NCBI GenBank assembly: GCA_021307315.1 | Contig: JAJSPD010000074.1 | Location: 62,001-126,000 of the forward strand | Direction: 5' to 3' | Length of the DNA stretch: 64,000 nucleotides | DNA from: Bisporella sp. PMI_857 | Lineage: Eukaryota; Ascomycota; Leotiomycetes; Helotiales; Helotiaceae | In this document: positions 35,429 through 47,578 of the stretch, in pieces | Position numbering within the stretch: position 1 is the first letter of the stretch | How the letters are laid out: each line of letters begins with the position of its first letter | Notes under the pieces: generated by a model | What the model saw: only the letters and a program-made list of their open reading frames with translations | Told to the model about the DNA's origin: nothing | Databases searched by the model: none | Made by a program: the position numbers and the translations under genes

Positions 35429-36760
35429 TTACGCCATTCCCATTTGCGTATCGTAATCTACGGTTGTGGAGAACATCATGCTCTCCATACCGTCATACCC
35501 ACCATTGCGTTCCAGCATCATCGGCCGAATTGTCCCATCAACAAAATTTAATCCATCAGATAATTGTGTCGACTTTAGAATATTAGCGTGCATGAATGAT
35601 CGCGAAAGCCCGGAGCACTCAAAAGGTAATGACGTTGGGATAGGTTGATATTGTTGTTGTGTCATGAAATTTGCAGTGAGATTAAGAGGGTGTCCGGTGG
35701 AAAGGTACTCGTCGCTGGCTGCCCATTGGTTGAATGGAGAGTCGTTGCGAATAAGTGGAGAGCCGGTATGGAACTCTGTGAATATCGGAGAAGGTAATGA
35801 GGCAGAGGCAGGCGTATCAAAGGACGTGGTTGATGAATATGGGGAGTGACTACCCATGTGGGGGGCATCTTGTGAAATATTCAGTGGCGTGGGCTTCGCG
35901 TTAGACATATCAACAAGAGAGGCTTTGGGAGCCTGCTGCTGTTGCTGCGCCCATTGATCAAACCCTTTGGCCAAGTCTGAGTGATCACTCTCACTACTAC
36001 TCGCACGTTCATGTCTGGCAGGATCCGGAGAGTTAGACGATGACTCCTCTGTCTTAATATGCACATCATCCGAACCTATTTCGGAATGAGCATTCTGTAG
36101 CTGGGCTTGCAGTTCCGCAAAGTCCTCGGCTCCTTCTGGAAAACCATATGGAAGATCCGGTGACGGTCGTATGCAACCAAGCTTAGATGCTATATCATGG
36201 ATGACTGGCTGGCCTCTATCATTCATCTCCGGCTCTCCCAATTCCCAAGGCTCATTATTCCTGATCATGGTATAGAGCTTTTGCACTGTGGCTATGAGGG
36301 CATATTGGGTATTTTCAAGAACCTCTGCATATCTATGAACAATGCATTAGCCTTATGCCAATCTTTTGAAGTCAGTATTGTAATGCTCACCCTCGTGGTA
36401 GCTGTTTGAACTCCGTCTTTTTCCTGCTACCAGCAGTGCAAACTAAACCATCATCCTTACAACGTTTACATGGAGATTCTCCGTCACACTAATAAGATCG
36501 AATTAGATTCCATGTCTTCGTGAGACGGAGCAGTGAAATATATGGTAATATACCTTCGTTTTTTTCATTCTACATCGTTCACAAGCTTTCCATACTCTCT
36601 TATGCCTGCCATCGATAACAACAGCACCATGTTCATGCGATGAAGTTGTCGACGATCTTTTCGATGCTCGACTTATATGTTTTGATTGTTTGGTAGATCT
36701 CCTGACTGAATGTGACTTATTGCTATCCTCCAATGGAGGAGTAATAGGTGAATGCGACAT
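35429..36760 (-). CDS. Conserved Zn2Cys6 transcription factor (fluconazole-resistance-protein-like)
   Basis: Three exons (36760-36554, 36488-36391, 36332-35429) with introns of 65 and 58 bp give 402 residues in perfect phase. The zinc cluster spans the first intron: KRVWKACERCRMKKTK joins CDGESPCKRCKDDGLVC, a canonical CX2CX6CX5CX2CX6C. It is followed directly by TAGSRKKTEFKQLPRGYAEV and LENTQYALIATVQKLYTM, a helix that is strongly conserved among filamentous ascomycetes. WELGEPEMNDRGQPVIHDIA and LGCIRPSPDLPY continue the conserved block. The remaining C-terminal half is Ser/Pro/Gln-rich with no fungal_trans domain. Such proteins are often labelled fluconazole resistance protein 1 in databases, by similarity to a yeast regulator; the real target genes are not known to me. 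It acts in the nucleus as a DNA-binding regulator. Confidence 0.92.
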
Positions 36761-39700
36761 TGTAACAGCGGGGTAGAATTTTGAGAACGGCCTGTAAGGG
36801 GGGGTTTAGATATATATCGAGAAATGTCGCAGCACCCTAGCTTCTGGGTTCCGAGCGCGAAGGCGGGTACCAATTTTTTGACGATTATGTCAGGCTGCCT
36901 TCTTCGCGCCTGACTGTTATGTTATCAGGGATTAATGGGGTCGGGGTCTCTTAAGTCCGCAAGGGAAAATGGTCCTAGTAAATGCCGCGGTGAATGTGAG
37001 TGTAATATACAGGGTTGTGGATCTGGACAGATATAACTGGATTTATCAGCGGAGGACGGATATAAAGTGCGCCAGCCGTTTGTCAAGGTGTTCTTGCTTG
37101 TCGATCGTCCCAGTGGCACAATCAGGGAGGCTTGAATAGATATATACTACCATCAACAGGGTATTGCAATAGCCACAACCCAGAGCATTGGACTCTCATA
37201 AAACAGGGATGAGTTTGACGATTATGTGGAGGAGAATCCAGCGATAAAACTTAAATGCATCATAAAGACTCACCAAGGCTTTATTTAAGGTGGAGTTAGC
37301 TTTTCCTTTGTAGGGACAAGCATATGAAAAGAAGCTATGTTCGGATAAGTCGTGTGTTTAGTGGTGCATTGGTCTCGGATGCATATAATGTGTTAACATC
37401 CGCCCCACGGTTACGGTGGCCGAGCGGTCAAATCGAGCAAACCTACCAACACGTTTATGCCTAACCAATCTAAGGATCAGGGTTAAGTAGATTTGAGGAT
37501 GAACAACGTATACACTGTGGCTCAGCATTGCTTGGGCATCTTGACAAGAGAAAGTGAAATGGAAGCCTCAGTCTCGACAACCTTGATTAATAGCATGAAA
37601 TATCCTGGTGCCTGGAATGCCTCCTGTAGCAGCAGAAACCGTGATCAGAGGCCGTTCTCATGATTAAGTTTATACCTGACATGAGGTGAGGTTGACCCAA
37701 GGAACTCTAAATATATTTACAACTAAAAAAAAAAAAAAGCTAAGGTAATCCAACCGGACCAATTTAACAAATTTTGCAAAAGTTTAACTATTGGTTAGAC
37801 CTCACTTCAGCTGTGGTACCTCCAACAAATTAAACGAAACCGAATCCGAGGCCACAACAGTGATTGGATTGCATTGCGAAGGCAAAGCCGCCAGACATTC
37901 TATACGCGGGCTGAGATCAGTTCTTAACCATTCATCTTGAATGAGCAGCATAAGGATGGTGAGCAAGGCGTGATAACTTATGTTTTCTCGCTGGGCATAT
38001 ACTTTCTCTAGGCAGGCATATCCTACGAAATAATCAAAATAAGTTGAGAGCTTACCCCACTATGAAAGGGCCACTCATAACCCATCCAGGAATGGCTTCG
38101 CTATAGCGCAGCAGTCGTGGATAGTAAGCGTAATGCACCGTGCTTACTGGCCATGACATAACCCCAAGCCATTGGAATCGTCGAGCGTGTTGTCGCACAG
38201 AAGAAAACGGTTCTCGAAGAGCCCATATCAGAGAATTTGAAATCAGCCCACCTTAACACCAAAAATATTACAAAGTAGATCCGTAATCAGGCATTAGTAA
38301 TAACCCTTTTCCATGGAACGGTCTACAGTAAAAGGGGGGAAGCTTGGCAGCTACGGTATGCCATATGGTGTTCCCGTACATAAAGCGGAAGCGGATTCTA
38401 AACGAACCTCCGCTTGTGCGTCCGCCGCGAGACGGCGGGCGAAAAACGGTCGAAAGTGACAAAGAACCGTCCGACAGCTGACCTAATATCCTTAAAAGTC
38501 CGTATAGTACGGAGCAAAATGGCCGTTACTAGTTTCATGGGTTCTTCTTACTTACTAGTTGGTACTATTTGTTCGTTTGATTTATTTTGGGTCAAGTAAT
38601 TGTAACGTCAAACTACTTCAGTGATCCCTATTAGCCTTTGCGTCTGAAGTATTTTAGAATGAGGTAAGTGGCTTCGCCTAGTCTTACTTTTACAAAGAAG
38701 AAAATAGCCAGGTAGGTCCACTGTCCCAATGAATTTAAAGTTAGAGGCTGTTCCCGCAACGAATCCACACAAGCCTAAAGCCTCTAAACTCGTAAACTGC
38801 GCCTTGCCTAGTGCGGCAATCTTAACGCGGTCGTCGTATATCGTATACGTCGCATTCACAAACGCTACACACATCATCTGGAAGGGTATTTTCATTTAAC
38901 CTCAAGGAGGAACTCATATACGACGCAACCATACCAAAGCGGAAACACCTTGATGCCAACGTGCGACCACCCAAGCATGCCAACCGCCGTTGGACACGCA
39001 ATATCACTAGATGGGCGTAAACTGCGCCCCAAACATCAATTTCCCAGCAACGCATCAGATGCCTCAGCCAGCTCGTTCCCAACTTTAAGCATCACCTGTT
39101 CTTTTACAAGCTAAAAACTCTGCTCAAAATTACGTTGAATCAAACGCCATGGCCAGTACCCCTTCTCCTTGTATCGCGGCTTATCGGGCTCTCATGAATC
39201 CCGAGTTAGGTAACATCAATTTATCAGCGACCGTGGGGCCCAGCCCTGTAGATCTTCTGGGAGCCACTAAACAACGTTTTGTTTCTGTATGAGCCGGGAG
39301 TTAGTCACCCATCTCGGTCGCGAAGTTTAAAAACACTCCTGTCGCTCGGCCGACCAAAGCGCGAGCGTCCGACCGGGCGGCGTTTGTATTTTTTTATGCA
39401 ACATTTGCACAACTTTCATAAAGTTTCATAATTTCACAACTTCATAGGTTCTCATGATTTTAGGGCTCTGTAACTTTAGGGCTTCATGACCGCAGGGGAA
39501 TCCTCAGATCTTCTCAACGGGTGGCTTATGCTACTGTACATGATGGGAAGTTCCACGGAGGGAAACTATGCAGGAGGTACTTTCGCTCTCGCTTTCGGGC
39601 TTTCTAGAAACCATGTTCCCTCCGAGCATATGGCTGCTGGGGTTGAGTGCTGCCGGCAGTGAAAATTGTCGCAACTTGTGTTTCAATGAAATCATGAACA

Positions 39701-40927
39701 GATATACAACCACGTCACAACGAATATCTTCATGTTTGAATCAACCGTCCTTTCTTGGCAAGGCTATGAGCGGAAAATCCCTGTACAATACATGTCTCAC
39801 GTGAGAGAGCATTGGTTTTTTTTATATATATGGAGTCTCCATCTCAGATGCATGTCCTTCCCCATATTATCAATCTCCCCCGTCCTAACGATTCAGGGGT
39901 CGTTATGAAATTGTACCTGGAGTCTTGGAAACTTCCATTGCTTATCTTTCACTCCTGTTACTTTACAAGGGCCTTCGTCCGACTCCGACCTCCTCAAATC
40001 GAAGATTCGATTTCTTTACATTATTCTCTGGTCTCACAATCTGTGGTCTTACCGAGTTTACATAGGCGATAGAATCAGCCAGCACGGGTCGCAAAGCCTA
40101 TCACAATTGTGCTTATGTTCTTCGAGACCTATGCTCCCACGTTTGCTCGCGATACTGATAGTCCTATCAGCAAACAGTGCCAAAAAGGTTATTGTGTTGC
40201 TGTCCCTATTGGACTAGGTTTTGATCAACTTGGGCAGTCGCTCCTGTTTATCTCCCGGTTCACCGCTAGCATTAGCCGCAAAAGCTAGTCGCCTCCTTTC
40301 ACACCTCTCATTTGACATCATGGCGCGTCGAAGGCCTAAGATTAGTGAGCCCATTCGGCTCTATTGGCTTTACAATAGTGCTGCTTGGTAATAAGGTTTG
40401 CGGAGAGCGTTCCATGACAAGCCATGTTTGAGCGGGGCGAGAAACCTGGAATCCAGACGCTCTGTGAAGTGGGACCATCATGGCGCTGTATGCAGCAAGC
40501 CATCTGCAAGTTGATGAATACATCAAAAGCTTGATTCTGACCGAATCACCCAAATAGGCAATGGAAAGGACAAGATCATGTCTGTTGTGTATCTTTGATG
40601 ATGACACGGCACATAATCTACAGCTTCAAGCAGAACAGGTCGATACATTCTGTAGGGAACTGATGGCCTAGGTATTGCCCAACGCACTTGTGATGTTCCA
40701 CAAATTGTCGAAATTACAGTTGGCCTTTCTATCAGTCGCCTCGAGCGCTCTGGAGTGCAACTCTGGGAAAAGGCACTCGAGGCTGTATCTGACTTGAAGT
40801 CACAACTCAGATCAAAAACTCTACGCTGCTTCTTGTACAAAAATTACCAGCTTCACCAATATCTCTTTTCTCCGTTTTGTAAACAGATATATGCCATCCA
40901 AGATGCATGCAACCATTCTTATTATCC
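36761..40927. other. 4.2-kb gene-poor region
   Basis: No supported gene. There is a tRNA-like 5' fragment at 37412-37430, an A14-like run near 37724, GC-rich islands near 38410-38450 and 39340-39385, and an AT-rich stretch of TTCATAA-like units near 39410-39450. A plus-strand frame at about 40660-40840 (GIAQRTCDVPQ, ISRLERSGVQLWEKAL) looks protein-like but is isolated and unidentified. Confidence 0.45.
37412..37430 (+). repeat. tRNA-like 5' fragment (A-box)
   Basis: TACGGTGGCCGAGCGGTCA matches the 5' end and D-arm of a Leu- or Ser-type tRNA, including an A-box. The expected anticodon arm, variable arm and T-loop (GGTTCGA) do not follow, so this is a fragment or the head of a tRNA-derived repeat, not a working tRNA gene. 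Confidence 0.4.
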
Positions 40928-43115
40928 TCAATTGAATGTAATAGTAGCTTGGTCCCCAGGTTTGCAGTCCAGAACTCCGGTCGGTGGTGTCATCCACATA
41001 TCCCAGATCTCATCCGCTGATCTTTGAGATGGCCCTATGGCAAATATGCCAGTGACCACCGTGAAGGACCATAGATTCGGGTGCACTTTGGCAACTCTTT
41101 CCTCTCTGCTTTGTATGTCATAGTCTGCCGTATGCTGCACTGAAGGGAGCAGCGTCCTTTGACTGATAAGATTTGTGTTCGCGTCCGGCTTGATTATTAT
41201 GCTCTGGCTCTTCAGTTCGTGTCTCCTGTTGGTGGAAGTTCCATCAGCCACGAAGCTGGGTGTGAGGTCCCTTACACCGCTCGCGCCGCCGCTTGATACG
41301 ATCAGAGAGCTTGTGTCGTCCTTCCACCAATTTTCAGATTCCTCCTGACTTCGCAGGAAAGCCGGGCTGTACGGCTTCTCGAAGAGAGAGTCTCCTTTTG
41401 ATGTCTGCGCTGACACGGCAAACCCGCTGTCAAGGCATCGCAGCCGCTTAGGCCTTTCCCCATCCGTAGAAGCAGAGTCCCATTCCACCTTGTGGATTCT
41501 TATATGCCAGCCCGGCCACCGCCTGGTTGGAGGAACTAACGTGGTATGTATCACCAGCCCAATTGGCTTCCATGGTTTCCAACTACTCACAAGGGTTGGT
41601 AGGACTTCATCTCCAACTTGTACAGAGTCATGCTGGACACTAGATGGCTCCCAAGCAGCTTTCCACGATTCTCCATCGTCCTTACTGATACAAAGCGTGC
41701 TGTCAGGCGCCATCTGCTCCAGAAGCGGCCCAATTGACACGCTGAATGCGAATACAGACGAGTACGCAAACTTCGCGTACTTGGATTCTCGAGCTTTGTG
41801 GTTCTTCCTCGTCGACTGGCCGGTAGACAGCATAAAATGATGTTCTGGGGTGTTGCACAATATCTGCATTGGTGGCCAGACTAAAGTCACGTTTGGAAAG
41901 GTTTTAGAAGTCTCGGAAATGACCATAGGATGTGGCATCTCCTCACAGGACCAGAAAGGATTGTCTTCCGGAATGCTGAGAGCGATGAATGACTTTAAAC
42001 ACCAGTATACCGACTGCGGTGAGTTGTAATCTTCCGACATATACATATTAGGGTATGTATAACCAATATTGAGCGTTCCATCGAGATTGAAAATATGAGA
42101 CTGCTTTGACCACCAGCGGAGATGACGCAGTAGTATCCCTTTCACAACCCCAGGGTGATCTAAGGGCTCAGGCAGCTTGATATCAGCGGCCGCAGCGGCT
42201 CCCCAAAAGGCCGCAAAAGCGAACCGGTAGGTGAGGCTTCGACCAAAGGGAATTGCAGAACCTAACTCATTCGTCAGAAATCTTCACCGAATTCGTCCAA
42301 GGGGGGGTCTTGCCATCAGTGCCGAAATATCTCCAGAAACGCTGGGCAAAATCGCAAGCCTGTTGCTTGTACTTCTCCGTTCGTTGTACATCATAGTCGG
42401 GTGCTAATCTCACGAAAAGCAGCTGCGCAAACTGAATAGCAAAGCTCCCAGAGTAATAATCCGCCTGCCTCCTATCGACCGACCATAGCCCGTCCGACGA
42501 CCAGCCCTCCCCGATCTCAAAACCATCTAACATTTCGAGGTCGGCCTCGATAAACGTCTTGAGCTCATCGAGCGGGACGCCCAAAACACGCACCAGCGCC
42601 AGGTTCACAAACACGCGGAACCACCGCCAGTTGTTCGGCGGCATAGCCTGCCCATTAATCCGCCCCAGCCACGCCGCCAAGTTGCCCCTCGTCTCCTCAT
42701 CGCCTCCGAACCCAAAGATACGCGGCGACGCCAGCAGCGCGTAGGCAACCGACTCCATCTCCACCATCCGCTGATCGAAACCCCCAACATCCCCCCAGTA
42801 CTCCGGCGACCGCGGATCCGTGCCTTTCTTGAACCCCTCGATCCACGTCTCCAGCCGGGCGTCGCACGAGCTCAGCGACGGATCCCCGGCACGCTGCAGC
42901 CGCAGCAGATCCGCGACCACCCATAGCGGCCGCGCGAAGCCTTCAAGCTGGGCTGCGGTTTCGCTGAAGCCTGCGCCGCTCGCAGTGGAGAGCTTGATGC
43001 GCGCATTTCCGGGCGATTTGTATTGCTCGAGCGGTTTTAGCAATGCCAGCGCGGCTCGGGTCAAGTCTGCTCTTGTTTTGAAAGGGTTATCTGAGAAGCC
43101 GGCGAGTGGTGGCAT
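40928..43115 (-). CDS. DUF2264 family protein, probable polysaccharide-degrading or binding enzyme
   Basis: Two exons (43115-42314 and 42261-40928) give 711 residues. The 52-bp intron is of GC-AG type (GCAAGA donor, CTGAC branch, TTAG acceptor), and splicing turns YFGTDG into [20 protein letters not shown], the block expected in DUF2264 proteins. The first half is helix-rich ([93 protein letters not shown]), consistent with an alpha/alpha-toroid. The second half (from [15 protein letters not shown]) becomes beta-rich. The fold resembles that of polysaccharide lyases and unsaturated glycuronyl hydrolases, but no activity is assigned by me. No signal peptide is visible, so it is likely intracellular. 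It lies 335 bp from the transporter gene, on the same strand, next to GH88. The start at [12 protein letters not shown] matches typical family N-termini; an upstream Met is in frame. Confidence 0.92.
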
Positions 43116-43450
43116 CTTGATCTTTAAGGCCGGTGGTGGTCTAGGGCCGTGTGAGGGTGGCTGGTGGTGGAGGGTTTCGGTGATGTGGCATAGGATAATC
43201 ACTTCTTTATATGCTTATTTCACTCGGGCCTCGGGTCAATTCATATGCGAGGCTAACAGTGTGTCTTCGTACTAATTTAGTGCGATATGGCTTTTCATGT
43301 ATTCATCTTGTGGAAAGGCTACCGCAGACATTGTTAAGAATGACTCCTCCGAAACCTTATCCCACAGCCCTTCTCGTATACACTTCAAATTGGGGCCTCA
43401 GTATCGGATTCCAGAATCTCTCCATCCCAATATGATCTACCCCTATATGT
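43116..43450. other. Promoter of the DUF2264 gene and 3' flank of the transporter gene
   Basis: A 335-bp gap between two minus-strand genes. No separate gene is seen; short plus-strand frames here have no domain. Confidence 0.5.
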
Positions 43451-45454
<2,004 letters not shown>

Positions 45455-45922
45455 CTTCAACAGGCGGAATAGGGCAGCCTTCGGAGAAACTATTGAATCT
45501 GAATAAGAATGAAGATCGCTTGAGAAAACTAGTCACCTTATATAAGAAGGATATGACCCATCGGCGCGCGTTATCCCGGTTGACGAGGATTCCAAAGGCT
45601 CATCATCATGGGTCGATATCCGAATTTTATTATCGTCTTCCAAGATGGATTTCCTTGCAGAGTTACCACTCATTGCACGACCCCGCATCCCCACATCCCA
45701 CTGTTGGCTAGTCTAGAGCCACCGGAATATTGGCAGCGGGGATTCGGTGGAAGTCAGCTCTAGCATTCCTAGCCTAAATTCAACATATGAAGTGATGGAA
45801 AATAGCTTGTTGTAGGAAAGGCCGATAATTGTGATGTGATCTGCATTACCTGTAGGTATATTATTTGCTGTAGAGCTCTCCATTCTATTCAGCTACCATT
45901 AAATTATACCACTTTCACTGCA
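45455..45922. promoter_or_regulatory. Shared divergent promoter of the transporter and GH88 genes
   Basis: These 468 bases separate two start codons that point away from each other. A palindromic TATA-like box CTTATATAAG lies at 45537-45546, about 85 bases upstream of the transporter start. A CGG direct repeat with 5-base spacing (CGGGGATTCGG, 45737-45747) and a nearby CGG at 45723-45725 could be bound by the Zn2Cys6 regulator encoded at 47579-50055. Regulation is inferred from layout and motif type only. Confidence 0.5.
45537..45546. promoter_or_regulatory. Palindromic TATA-like box
   Basis: CTTATATAAG is a perfect palindrome and the best TATA-like element in the divergent promoter. Its distance suits the minus-strand transporter better than GH88. 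Confidence 0.4.
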
Positions 45923-47512
45923 ATGGACTCGAGCCAGAATGCCTCGATGACATTTGAATCTGTCACAGCAAGTTATGAATCACATAGCTCTCCCATTGCG
46001 TCCTCAGAGGAATTTAGGGCTCATACTGGAAGCCCAGTATCTAGCATAACCACTCTTTCAACAAAAGAGGATATGCCAGATTCAGATCTCTTTGATAAAA
46101 AAAAGAGCATAGAAACCAATCTGGCCGCGCTCTTCACAGAGAATGTTCTTGCCAAGATCTATAGAACAGCGTCAAAACATCTCAGCTGTCTGCCTGGTGC
46201 GTTCCCAGAAACGGTGCCTCAATATGGACCAGATACAGGCATCTATGCACTCCGTGACGCAGATTTTTGGACATGCGGGTTCTTTCCTGGCTCGCTGTAC
46301 GGGTTGCTTGAGCGGTATACGAAGTTTCCGCATAGTATGCCGTTGATAGAAACGGAGAGTAGCGAACGAATAACCACGCCACAAATCCTCTCCCACCTCC
46401 AATCGCTCTGCACATCTTGGGCGGAACCACTTTACGACATGGCAACACGAAATGACACGCATGACATCGGATTCATCATCATGCCCTCTCTCCGCCTAGA
46501 CTGGGAACTCACACATAACTCAAGAAGCCTGGACGCCATAATCTTGGCAGCACGAAGTCTGGCCACTAGGTATGTCCCGTCGGCCGGAGCTATCCGAAGT
46601 TGGGATATGCTGCTGAGGAAGAATCTCGAAATCACAGATATGGAGGACAATATGCTGCTTATCATCGACGGCCTTTGTAATCTTGATCTGCTATATTACG
46701 CCGCTGCACATGCACATGATGGGCAAGATCTCTTCGATATGGCAACAACACATGCTACCACGCTCCTTCGGACGCATTTACGACCCGAGTCGGCGGCTCC
46801 AACATCAAAATCTGCTTACAATGGAACATGGTACTCTACCTGCCACGTCGCTAATATAGATCCCAAGACAGGTACGCTAAAGGAACAGCTTACGCACCAG
46901 GGTTACGCCGATGACTCAACATGGTCCAGAGGTCAAGGTTGGGCAATACTCGGCTACGCGCAGACATACATGTCAACCAAGGACACCAAATTCCTCAGCG
47001 CAGCTTGCGGTTTAGCCGAGTATTTTCTGTACAGGCTGGAGACCGCCCCATCTTGTGTAGAAGCTCTAGTTCCCAACGAAGAGGGCGGGGCGTCTGCGGG
47101 TCGCCACGTCCCGCTTTGGGACTTTGATGCCCCAATAGTAGATGTCTTGAGTCCATTGAGAGATTCCTCTGCCGGGGTTATTGCGGCAAATGGGATGCTA
47201 GTGCTATCTCAAGCCTTGACTGGTCTTGGTAAGAACGAACTTGCTGCGCGATTTCGCAATGGTGCTATCGATATTGTGCAAGATACACTGTGGTTTGCGC
47301 TTGCTCCTGAGGAGGCGAAATTTGTCAGGTCGGAGGCTGGAATCGACGTTGCGGATGTCACGCCCGGCATGAAGTTCGAAGGAATCCTCAAGTTTGCAAC
47401 GGCAAACAACAATGTTAATGCGCGAAAGAGATACTCCAACCACGGATTGGTTTATGGGGATTACTACCTGTTAGAGTTTGCTAACCGGCTCTTGCGGATG
47501 GGCATTGTGTAG
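45923..47512 (+). CDS. Unsaturated glucuronyl hydrolase, glycoside hydrolase family 88
   Basis: A single exon encodes 529 residues. After a Ser/Thr-rich head of about 70 residues lies the alpha/alpha-barrel of GH88. Two Asp residues correspond to the pair used by family members: one in ALRDADFWTCGFFPGSLYG (about residue 113) and one in DTHDIGFIIMPSLRLDWEL (about 185). DDSTWSRGQGWAILGYAQ and the C-terminal SNHGLVYGDYYLLEFANRLL are further hallmarks. The enzymes hydrate the 4,5-double bond of unsaturated uronic acids left at oligosaccharide ends by polysaccharide lyases, releasing the sugar as a keto acid. There is no signal peptide, so it should act inside the cell after transport. That fits the divergent Dal5-type carrier 468 bp away. 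The ATG at 45923 was chosen over an upstream non-ATG extension. Confidence 0.95.
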   Translation: MDSSQNASMTFESVTASYESHSSPIASSEEFRAHTGSPVSSITTLSTKEDMPDSDLFDKKKSIETNLAALFTENVLAKIYRTASKHLSCLPGAFPETVPQYGPDTGIYALRDADFWTCGFFPGSLYGLLERYTKFPHSMPLIETESSERITTPQILSHLQSLCTSWAEPLYDMATRNDTHDIGFIIMPSLRLDWELTHNSRSLDAIILAARSLATRYVPSAGAIRSWDMLLRKNLEITDMEDNMLLIIDGLCNLDLLYYAAAHAHDGQDLFDMATTHATTLLRTHLRPESAAPTSKSAYNGTWYSTCHVANIDPKTGTLKEQLTHQGYADDSTWSRGQGWAILGYAQTYMSTKDTKFLSAACGLAEYFLYRLETAPSCVEALVPNEEGGASAGRHVPLWDFDAPIVDVLSPLRDSSAGVIAANGMLVLSQALTGLGKNELAARFRNGAIDIVQDTLWFALAPEEAKFVRSEAGIDVADVTPGMKFEGILKFATANNNVNARKRYSNHGLVYGDYYLLEFANRLLRMGIV

Positions 47513-47578
47513 AATATCTTGCATCACAGCTCGTAAATAGCATTGCGACTCTATTCCGAATAGACAAATCATAGAGCT

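Noticed and set aside
42559..42924. Plus- and minus-strand frames inside the DUF2264 gene
   Set aside because: Long frames arise from the GC-rich coding sequence; the intact DUF2264 frame explains the region.
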